NCBI GenBank assembly: GCA_022836615.1
Contig: MU405503.1
Span: 1 to 15,762 of the forward strand
Direction: 5' to 3'
DNA from: Annulohypoxylon bovei var. microspora
Taxonomy: Eukaryota > Ascomycota > Sordariomycetes > Xylariales > Hypoxylaceae
DNA length: 15,762 nucleotides
Notes under the pieces: generated by a model
What the model was told of the DNA's origin: nothing
The model's input: only the letters and a program-made list of their open reading frames with translations
The model's database searches: none
In this document: positions 8,748-15,762 of the stretch, piece by piece
Numbering within the stretch: position 1 is the stretch's first letter
Layout of the letters: each line of letters begins with the position of its first letter
Program-made: the position numbers and the translations under genes

Positions 8748-10241
8748 AAACTTTTATTATTAAAATTTCTTTAATTTATATTTTTAAATTAAAATACTTT
8801 ATAAAAAGTATTTTAAATTAAATAAAAATTTTTTAAATAAAAAAATTTAATATTAAAAACGTTATTATAATAATATACCTTTTAATGTTTTTTAATATAA
8901 AATTCACATTTATTTATTTATTAATAATAAATTAAATATTAAATTTATTAAAAATAATTTAAATATATACTTTAAAATCATTAATTTATTAACGAATATA
9001 ATCGTTTAATTAAATTAAATTAATATATTTATAAATAAAAAATATATTAATTTAAAACTTTTTTTTTATTACTTATAAAACGATTTAAATTTATTTTTCT
9101 TTTTATTAATTTAAATCGTTTTAAAAGATTTTAAAAGCTTATTAATAATAAATAATTATTTCGTTAAATTTATTAATAATATTTTACTTAATTTAATTAT
9201 CGTAAATAAACTTAATAATAACACTTTAAATTTATTAAAAAAAATTAAAATTAATTTATTAAACTTATATTTTAAAATAATTTATTTATTCCGTTAATAC
9301 TTTAAGTTTTAATCGATATATTTAAATTATTATATTATAAATATTTTTTATAATATTATATTATTCATGGATTTAAACTTAATTAATAACTTATTTATCG
9401 TTAACGAAAAAAACAAAGATTTAAATAATATAATAAATATTTTTCATTCGATTATAAAATTTAAAAAATTATATTAAAAAATTAAAAATAACGTATTACG
9501 ATATAATTATTTTAAAAGCATTATATATAATAATTTCATAATTTTATAATTCGTAATAAATAATAATAACATTATTATTTATTAATTAAAAAAATTCCAT
9601 TTTTTCGAATTAATAAAAAAAAAAAAACTCATTTATATTATTAAATTTAATAAAATATTTACCTTTTAAAAAATAAATTAATTAAATAATTCGTTATAAA
9701 TTATTAATAAAATTTATTACTTTTTTAATAAATAAATAAAATTTAACGTATTTAAAAACGATTATATTTTTAACGTTTAAAAGGTCCGAAATGAATGTTT
9801 TTTTAAATACGTTCGTAAAAAAAAATATAAAAATAAAAGTAAAAAAAATTAAAATAAATTATATTAAAAAGTATTAAAGGTTATTTTTTCAGCTTATTAT
9901 TTTAATATATGTTTATAAAAATTTATTAATGGGAATAAAAAATGTTATTATTTATAAAAAAAAAGGTTTTAAAATTAAATAAATAAAACTTATAAATAAT
10001 TAAAATGGAAATAATCTTTTAAAATAATAATTATTCCGGGAATACACGTACCTTTTTTAAAAATAACTTTTTCTTAAAAAGAAAAAAATTATTTATAATA
10101 AAAATTAATAATAAAGCTTAAATATTAAGGATTAATTTAATGTAATAATTCTTTAAAAATCTAAGATCTATGATTCCTCGTTTTTAATAAAAAAAGGATT
10201 ATTAAATTATTTAACTTTAATTTATATAAAGCTTCTTAACG
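8748..10241. other. A/T-rich, RIP-bleached block, origin not identified
   Basis: About 1.5 kb of nearly pure A/T with no useful open frame. I see no LTR, terminal inverted repeat or named domain. A minus-strand frame around 9600-9850 has modest coding texture (for example FISDLLNVKN) but no recognised motif. It borders the gene island: the NmrA-like gene's last codons lie just inside the transition at about 10242-10310. Confidence 0.65.
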
Positions 10242-11586
10242 TTATAAGCGCCCTTTAATTCCTATTAATTCAATATTTAAACCTCTTATATATAATAACT
10301 TATATTTCATGACTGATTTCATCCAATAGCTTCTTGCATCATGTATTAATGCTTGTGTATGCGCTGTGGCAATAGCTACCCATAGTCGTGTCTCCAGTCC
10401 CCGTATAACAGATATATCCCATGCGCCCTTTGAACTGCTCAGCAGGATACCAATGGATATTGCCGTCAGAAAAGTCGATACCTGATTTTCAGGGACTGAC
10501 TGATGAACCGCCGTCAAATTCCAAGTTGTCTTTAGGTTACCATTTTCGAGGTCTTCCACTTTTACCTTGTCGACGGCGAAGGGGCGTCCTGTAGATTCAT
10601 GGTAAATAAATATAGCAATTCGTTTCGCCAAGCACAGCCGAAGAAACTACTCACCTCGAATTCTCTGGCCGACCTCAAGAATTTGTGAGAACGTGACCCT
10701 GTTGCCCCTAATTCCGCTCGTCTCAGGCCATGTGCCCTCGTAATCAACTGCTAGGGCAACAACCGCGGCAAGGTCCGCGACTGAGGTTAGGGTTAAGATG
10801 GCGTCTTCATGACCATCTACGACGATCGCACGCCTGTGCTCAAAGTCGAAGATGGTTTGCAATGGATCGACATGCTTAGATGTCTTGTAAGGGTAGGCCA
10901 GATAGTCCAAGAGTATACCAGGCTGGAACAAGGTGTACTCGAGCACCTGACAAGTATATCAGTTCACGTTTCCAAATTGTAACGAACGTTGGGAAATCTC
11001 ACCTTTCCTTTCCGATTCACCTCTTCAAGATACTCTCTAACCTTTTCTTTTGGCTTCAGCCAAGCCATATCAACCGTTCCTTTACTTTGCAGATGTCAGT
11101 TACTGCATCTATATCACGTTGGCTACGGCCGCTTTCACCTTCCGTACTCGCTTGGGGCAAAGCGTTTCACACCAGCTTCAATGGCGGCATCAATGAGATT
11201 CTTCTGTGACTTCTGCTCGGGGTCTGACAGGGTTTGGACGAAAGACAAGAGCGTATGAGCACCTCGAAGAACTTCAACTAGACCTTTTTTATCATTGTAG
11301 TCTACACACTGCCAATGAGCGTCAGGCACGACGGGGGCTGTTGCTAGAGCTTCCTAAAAATATATTAACGCCGAGTAACTTGAGGTATAGGGATGAGTGG
11401 AAGTATTTGAAGGGTTTTCCTCACATTCCTAGTTAAAATAGTTATCTGGTGCTTCTTTGACGCTACTAGAACGTCAACGATCTCTCGGGAAACCTCTGTG
11501 CAATAAATCAGTCGCAATACATCATCCTATCGATATTGTAAGTTTGACATACGTCCAGAGCCACCGGCCACTACGATCTTAACCAT
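10242..11586 (-). CDS. NmrA-like / isoflavone-reductase-like NAD(P)-binding protein, C-terminus damaged
   Basis: Six exons on the minus strand: 11553-11586, 11425-11495, 11139-11353, 11003-11084, 10655-10946 and 10242-10588. The five introns (54-71 nt) all have GT...AG ends, and the splice product is 346 residues. It starts MVKIVVAGGSGQVSREIVD, a Rossmann-fold dinucleotide-binding loop in which the third Gly is Ser. Further family segments are ITILTRN, DYNDKKGLVEVLRGAHTLLSF, FAPSEYG (about residue 106), REYLEEVN, VLEYTLFQPGILLDYLAYPYKT, SVADLAAVVALAVD, and GRPFAVDKVKVEDL to KGAWDIS (residues 232-291). The family covers cytosolic reductases and redox-sensing regulators; the substrate cannot be told. 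It is divergent from the Zn2Cys6 regulator. After residue 291 the sequence leaves the family pattern and runs 55 residues into A/T-rich DNA, about 35 longer than usual. A frameshift is suspected, so it may be a recent pseudogene. Confidence 0.82.
10319..10410 (-). other. Suspected frameshifted C-terminus of the NmrA-like gene
   Basis: After KGAWDIS the family normally ends within about 20-25 residues with a Leu-Pro and an acidic helix. Another frame here reads LLPQRIHKH-stop-YMMQEAIG and then TGA at 10319-10321, which has that general look and would give a protein of normal length. Getting there needs a single-base indel just downstream of residue 291. The two stops in that frame (TAG and TAA) are both one C-to-T step from Gln codons. 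This is inference from residue texture, not a proven ancestral frame. Confidence 0.35.
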
Positions 11587-11992
11587 TGTTAATTAGTTTT
11601 TTTGACGTGACTGGATGAGTTGATTGTGTTTGATGATGGTATGACAGTTGAAAGGATATTGGAAAGTTATATACTAAACTAAAAAGATATCCATATAATG
11701 GAGAAAAGCTTCTGTGTTATATATAATTTCTTATCCTCCCCAAGATATCGATGGAAATCCTACGACAATTGATGATTCACCTCCCTTAATTATTTTCGAC
11801 CAATCACCCCGATCAGTTTTGGCTGTAGCTTTCAAAAGGGGTATTTAGTGGGTACCTTTTGAACGCGAGTCCGTGCACAAGTTTTTTCCGCCGCGGCGGA
11901 AAAAGAGTCAGCTGAAGAAATCTGTTACTGCAACAACTTTTCTTTTCGTAGTTTCTTCATCTATCCCACAGGAAATATACGCAGACACTAAA
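11587..11992. promoter_or_regulatory. Shared divergent promoter region
   Basis: This is the 406-bp gap between the two start codons. For the NmrA-like gene, a TATA-like gtatataac lies on the minus strand at 11666-11674, about 80 bp upstream of its ATG. For the regulator, a CCAAT pentamer is at 11800-11804, about 190 bp upstream of its ATG, and the palindrome at 11883-11904 lies within the likely leader. Other A/T-rich TATA-like stretches (tatataat, about 11718-11726) are present. Composition is ordinary, not bleached. No mapped transcription start is available. Confidence 0.5.
11883..11904. promoter_or_regulatory. Perfect 22-bp palindrome of CCG/CGG triplets
   Basis: Five T, the core CCGCCGCGGCGG, then five A: the whole is its own reverse complement. 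CGG triplets are the half-sites bound by Zn2Cys6 dimers, and this site lies 89 bp upstream of the regulator's ATG, in the region shared with the NmrA-like gene. It could be an operator for the regulator itself. If transcribed, it could instead form a hairpin in the 5' leader. Both roles are inferred; the palindrome itself is directly visible. Confidence 0.6.
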
Positions 11993-14315
11993 ATGCTAGA
12001 TGCATACCCCGGTGGTAACCCTTCCGCGGCGGAAGAAACATCGAATATGCCTTCCAAGAGAAGAAAGATCCGCAAGGGCACTCAAAGTTGTTGGGAGTGC
12101 AAGCGGCGCAAGATCCGATGCACCTTCGCAGCGCCTACAGACGCTACCTGTGATGGGTGTAAGAGTCGTCGAACCAGGTGCATTAGTCAAGAATTTACCG
12201 ACGATGTAGCATCTACTAGCAAAAAGGGCAATAGGCTTAACCGAATAGAATCGCTAGTGGAACAGTTGGTTCAGCGAGACAGTGCCGATATCCCTCACGC
12301 GATGCGCCAGGATCGGGCGGAGCAAGACGAGACCGTATGTACTACGAGCTGTGAGAAATATCACTGCTATCTTAAGCCACTTACTCACCTGATACTGGAT
12401 TAAGCAAGTTTCTAGTGGTACCAACCTTGATTTTTCTCCCTCCGCGGGGATCACAACCCCTAGCCTTGAGGTAGAGAGCCAATTGACCGGCGATCTTGAT
12501 GATTTATCCCGTGCACTCCTAGCAGTGTGGCCTAATCAAAACGACCTCGATATCATATTGAGCGTCCCAGTCGATGTCTCGGTATTGTTTCACGGCGTGG
12601 TTTGCCGGCCGTACTCTGGATTTTTCTCTGAGCAAATCGCATCCCCGCGGCGCATGCTGCAGCTGCCTTCACGGGGGTCTCATCCGGTCCTTATCGCAAG
12701 GAGGTTGCTGCTACTAGCCACTCTCTTACAAGGTATTCAACCAAGCTCTGCTGATGCACTCGTTGGTCTAAGTTCGGACCATCGCGATATTATGTATCGT
12801 GTATTCAATACCGCAACTAGGCTTGTAACAAGTAACGACGAGCTCATCAACTCACTCGAGGGCATCGAGTGTGTCATGATGGAGAGCATGTACTTGGATA
12901 ATGCTGGGAACCTCCGCCGTGCCTGGCTAGTAAACCGTAGAGCTATGGCCACGGCACAGATGATGGGGCTACATGCCGGTTCCAACTCGCCGAGGATGAT
13001 TCTCGAGAGCGAAACCCGGGATCGCATTTTTCCTGATTACATGTGGTTTCGCATAGTCCTTATCGATCGGTATCTGTCATTAATGCTAGGCCTCCCGCAA
13101 GGCTCACAAGAAAATGTTTTCGCTAGTCCAGAAGCATTAGACAAGTGCACAGATATGGAGCGCATGGAGCGAATGGCGGCAGTGGCTTCTAGTCTAATTC
13201 TCCAGCGCAATAGCACTGAAAGAACTGACCCCGCAGCGACGCGCAAGATTGACAAGATGTTACAGGACGCTGCAGCCGTGATGCCGCCGCGATGGTGGCT
13301 AATGGCTTCTGATCCCACTGCCATTACCGGCGATGGCGCAAAGGCATTCGAGGAATCTATCCGCCTCATGAATCAGTTCGCATACCATCACCTTGTCGTC
13401 CAGGTACACTTGCCGTACATGATGCTCCCCTCGTCAATTGAACCGAGTTATGACTACAGCAAGATGACTGCTGCAAGTGCCAGTCGCTCGATTGTTACAC
13501 AGTTTGTTTCATTTAGAAGTTCCTGTGTAGCTGCTATGTATTGCCGCGGCGTTGATTTTGTTGCTTTTATTGGCAGCGTAGTTTTGTGTCTTGCGCATAT
13601 CGAAGCTCGTCACCATCGCAACGCCAACGATGGTAAAGACGATATAGTTTTCCAACCTCTTCAACACCAACGGTTGAGCGATCGTGGGCTACTCGAACGC
13701 ACCCTTGAAATAATGGAGACCATGGCTCAAAGCTATCGTGACGTCGTTGCCCAAAAAATCTCTAGTATCCTCCGACCGTTACTCGCTATTGAGAATAATT
13801 CTTCCCAGGGGGGTTGTTATCATATCCACGCTTCTTCAGAGGATAACAAGCAGGAATCTCAATACCTCGGCGATACGGATAAATCTTTCCATACACTTCG
13901 TATACAAATCCCATACTTTGGGACTATACAGATCGAGCATCGCCCTCCCCTTCCAGATACTGTTAGGCCGACGCAAATACAACCCGAAGAGTGGTCAGGC
14001 AACCCACCTGTATCGCAAGCAGCCGACATGGGACTGCGCATTTCCCGTGAACCATTCTCCCCACTCAACCGAGATAAAGACGGATTAACCCCAGCAACCC
14101 GCCCACCAGGCTATGAACTCAGCACCGTCCAGCCTGTCAATACTGACTGGCAAACCGTACCACCGTCTTTCGATGTCAACGGTATCCAAGATAATTATCT
14201 TAATCTCCTCGTTCCCGGCTTAGAGACAGATGTGGATGATTGGACATTGCAAGGCGTCGATATGGCTTTATTCAGTAACCTTACACAAGGATCGGCAGAC
14301 CCGGCTCATTTATAG
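11993..14315 (+). CDS. Zn(II)2Cys6 fungal transcription factor
   Basis: Two exons, 11993-12334 and 12405-14315, encode 750 residues. The 70-nt phase-0 intron has GTATGT at its start, a CTGAT branch-like site and TTAAG at its end. The ATG at 11993 (context ctaaaATG) is chosen because the frame upstream has no ATG; the Met at residue 19 is an alternative. The DNA-binding motif is at residues 33-63, with C33-x2-C36-x6-C43-x9-C53-x2-C56-x6-C63 all present. Basic residues precede it (SKRRKIRK, a possible nuclear signal), and a short heptad-like linker follows (about 79-94). The fungal-specific middle homology region is clear, notably GIECVMMESMYLDN, then NAGNLRRAWLVNRRAMATAQ and MMGLH at about 267-304. 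The last residues are acidic (ETDVDDW), a possible activation segment. Length is normal and there is no damage. It probably regulates neighbouring genes, but the target and inducer are unknown. Confidence 0.92.
12021..12035. repeat. Second CCGCGGCGGAA site inside the regulator's first exon
   Basis: cttccgcggcggaag is a near-palindrome that shares the exact 11-mer ccgcggcggaa with the upstream palindrome (11891-11901 and 12024-12034), 133 bp apart. It lies in codons 10-15 of the regulator. A third, weaker relative, tccgcgggga, is at 12441-12450. It may be a second binding site or coincidence. Confidence 0.4.
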
Positions 14316-14930
14316 TGAGTTGAGCTGGCTCAAAGTGTTGATAGAGCGTGCTTATGCATATTGTGCTATCCGTCGACTAGCCCGGAAGGCCAATAATTCT
14401 AGAATATTATCTATGCTCACTGTATCTACCAATGAGGAAAGATAGTTCTAAAGCCGGCTTAGAAAACTGACACTGGTTCTTACCTGGGGTGAAAGGGACC
14501 TAGGTTGTTACCTATTGCAGATTCATGAATAACATTTATTTCCGAAACGTGGGTACGTAAGTAATTTCTAACGCATCTCAGCTTACCAAGACAGGCAGAA
14601 TATCCAACAAAATGGTAACTCACTAGCTGATAGACGTAGTAATAAGGTTATTAGATTTACCGCAAGGGAAGTCACATCCACGAAAGACCGGCCCCACTCG
14701 GCCCATCCCGATGCTCTTCCGCTGGTAGATCCCGGAACCGAACTTAAAATAAGGGTAATCGGGAAAACATATGTTTTCGCATTCTTATTTCGTATAAACG
14801 GGATTTAGGGCATATTTGATATTAAGGATATAAATCTTTAGTTTTTTAAGGCATTTTAAGTTTTTATTTCTTTAAAACTTTATTCGCATTAATATATCGA
14901 CATGTTCCATTTAAATCGGTTAACCCCGAA
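14316..14930. other. Region without a gene; 3' flank of the regulator
   Basis: Ordinary composition up to about 14800, then a gradual change to A/T-rich. It must contain the 3' UTR and polyadenylation site of the regulator, but no signal stands out. No open frame of convincing length or family is visible on either strand. A 16-bp palindrome lies at 14763-14778. Confidence 0.6.
14763..14778. repeat. Perfect 16-bp palindrome
   Basis: gaaaacatatgttttc is its own reverse complement and has no loop. It sits at the start of the transition into A/T-rich DNA. It could be a protein-binding site or chance. No gene begins nearby. Confidence 0.45.
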
Positions 14931-15115
14931 ACTTATTATAAAGGTTTATATTAAAAATTTAAAATAAATTATATTTATTTTAATAATAAATAATTTTAAT
15001 TTTAAGGTTTTTAAAGAAAAAAAAAAAGGTTTTTTTTTTCGAAAAAAAAGAAATTTAAATAATTATAATTTAAAGAATTTACGTGATTATAAATCATTAT
15101 ATAATCCGTGTAATA
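14931..15115. repeat. Left terminal direct repeat, heavily bleached
   Basis: It runs from acttattataaagg to ataatccgtgtaata. Relative to the right copy it has T or A where the other keeps C or G (for example aattt for aaccc, tttacg for ctcacg, gattat for gatcat). These are all transitions, as RIP would produce. Confidence 0.7.
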
Positions 15116-15157
15116 TTAATTTTTTTTTTTTAAATATTCGTTTTTAAATATAATTAA

Positions 15158-15330
15158 AATAATTTATAATTTTTAAAATAATTATAATTCGGTTTTAAAT
15201 AATTTATAATTTTTAAAACGATTATAAAACTTTTTTTAATTAATATTAAATAATTTATAATTTTTAAAATAATTATAAAACTTTTTATTTAAATATTAAA
15301 TAATTTATAATTTTTTAAATAATTATAACG
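15158..15330. repeat. Four tandem A/T-rich units of about 40-51 bp
   Basis: The motif aatttataatttttaaa followed by aattataa (one copy has cgattataa) begins at 15161, 15201, 15252 and 15302, so the spacings are 40, 51 and 50 bases. The units fill most of the interior of the small terminal-repeat element. Confidence 0.7.
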
Positions 15331-15363
15331 TTTAAAAAAAATTTATTTAAAAGGAAATTATTT

Positions 15364-15549
15364 ATTTATTATAAAAGTTTATATTAAAAACTTAAAATAA
15401 ATTATATTTATTTTAATAATAAATAATTTTAACTTTAAGGTTTTTAAAAAAAAAAAAAAAAAGTTTTTTTTTTTAAAAGAAGGGAAATTCAGGTAATTAT
15501 AACCCAAGGAGCTCACGTGATCATAGATTATTATATAATCCGTGTAATA
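15364..15549. repeat. Right terminal direct repeat, lightly bleached
   Basis: This copy keeps more of the original sequence, including ggagctcacgtgatcatag (contains the palindrome tcacgtga) and a closing ttatataatccgtgtaata. The segments cacgtgatcat and ataatccgtg near its end form an imperfect inverted repeat. An open frame readable on the minus strand here (15379-15594) is poly-A/T artefact and not a gene. Confidence 0.7.
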
Positions 15550-15762
15550 AAACCAAACTTTAAAGTTAGTTACCAATTGTTTTTTATATTGCATACTAAT
15601 TAGGTTTTAAGCAGCCCTTAATCTGTCCCTTCATCTTTACATGAGGTCCCCGTTCCGGGAACATAAGACCCGAACTTTCCACACCCGCACGGACCACCTT
15701 GCAACGCCCCGGGTTCGAATCCCATGCATTGTAAACTTTTACTTAATCTTTAATATCACCGC
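15550..15762. other. Right-edge sequence of ordinary composition
   Basis: Mixed-composition DNA with no open frame that I can support, apart from the B-box-like site. It may be the beginning of the next unbleached segment, cut off by the window. Confidence 0.4.
15712..15722 (+). other. Exact tRNA-type B-box, possible tRNA or SINE relic
   Basis: ggttcgaatcc matches the RNA polymerase III B-box (T-loop of tRNA) exactly, and a run of four T follows at 15737-15740. However, the T-stem has only three good pairs, no acceptor stem can be formed with upstream sequence, and no A-box is convincing. An intact tRNA gene is therefore not supported. A degraded tRNA, a SINE head or chance remain possible. 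Confidence 0.25.

Larger units (their letters stand above)
14931..15549. mobile_element. Small element with terminal direct repeats (TRIM-like)
   Basis: Two direct repeats of 185 and 186 bp (14931-15115 and 15364-15549) flank a 248-bp interior without coding capacity, for a total of 619 bp. Those sizes match terminal-repeat retrotransposons in miniature (TRIMs), non-autonomous LTR elements. No primer-binding site, polypurine tract or target-site duplication could be recognised, and the interior is A/T-rich tandem repeat. A simple segmental tandem duplication is an alternative. The left repeat is strongly RIP-bleached and the right one much less so. Confidence 0.5.

Noticed and set aside
3072..8752. 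Target-site duplication of the gypsy element
   Set aside because: The 5-bp flanks (taaag and aaact) do not match, even allowing only transitions.
395..10241. Mitochondrial origin of the A/T-rich block
   Set aside because: The block holds a nuclear-type LTR retrotransposon with RIP-style transitions and no mitochondrial genes, and it joins nuclear genes with spliceosomal introns.
10880..11436. Plus-strand open frames opposite the NmrA-like gene
   Set aside because: They are antisense to exons that match a known family, and themselves show no family pattern.
12254..14088. Antisense and alternate-frame open stretches over the regulator
   Set aside because: They are shadows of the Zn2Cys6 coding sequence with no supporting motif.
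14230..14445. 71-residue plus-strand frame overlapping the regulator's end
   Set aside because: It starts inside the regulator in another frame and has no recognisable domain.
15379..15594. 71-residue minus-strand frame
   Set aside because: It covers the right terminal repeat; Lys/Phe runs from homopolymers explain the open frame.
15661..15735. Intact tRNA gene
   Set aside because: The acceptor stem forms only about three pairs, the T-stem has two mismatches and no A-box is convincing.

Overview
The window looks like nuclear DNA of a filamentous ascomycete (Pezizomycotina). It holds genes with several short GT-AG introns of 54-71 nt, a fungus-specific Zn(II)2Cys6 regulator, and long blocks of extreme A/T content with the transition pattern of repeat-induced point mutation (RIP). 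In those blocks TpA is dominant, CpA/TpG is scarce, many surviving cytosines sit in CpG or CpC, and Gln/Trp codons have become stops while the reading frame is kept.

Layout. (1) Positions 1-395 are not RIP-bleached. They hold a C-rich stretch with three copies of a 19-mer, a 12-bp tandem repeat that reads in frame as Trp-Phe/Asn/Lys repeats, and a direct repeat of about 60 bp. (2) Positions 395-10241 are a continuous A/T-rich block. Its core, 3077-8747, is a nearly full-length but dead Ty3/gypsy chromovirus-type LTR retrotransposon. Both LTRs, the gag zinc knuckle, protease, reverse transcriptase, RNase H, integrase, chromodomain and polypurine tract can still be placed. Pol stays in one frame for about 3.6 kb despite very many stops, and several metal-binding or catalytic residues are lost by G-to-A change (Cys to Tyr, His to Tyr, Asp to Asn). 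The flanks, 395-3076 and 8748-10241, are equally bleached and I could not identify what they were. (3) Positions 10242-14315 form a gene island of normal composition with two divergent genes: an NmrA-like/isoflavone-reductase-like NAD(P)-binding protein on the minus strand (six exons, damaged C-terminus) and a 750-residue Zn2Cys6 transcription factor on the plus strand (two exons). They share an upstream region of about 400 bp that contains a perfect 22-bp palindrome made of CGG/CCG triplets. (4) Positions 14316-14930 show no gene. (5) Positions 14931-15549 are a small element with terminal direct repeats of 185/186 bp around tandem repeats, resembling a TRIM, with its two repeats bleached to clearly different degrees. 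(6) Positions 15550-15762 return to ordinary composition and contain an exact tRNA-type B-box.

The only plausible functional unit is the divergent gene pair. By analogy with fungal catabolic and secondary-metabolite loci, the regulator could control the adjacent reductase-like gene and itself through the palindromic site. That is inference. The rest is transposon-derived, RIP-inactivated sequence, and the compact gene pair between A/T-rich blocks fits a two-speed genome.
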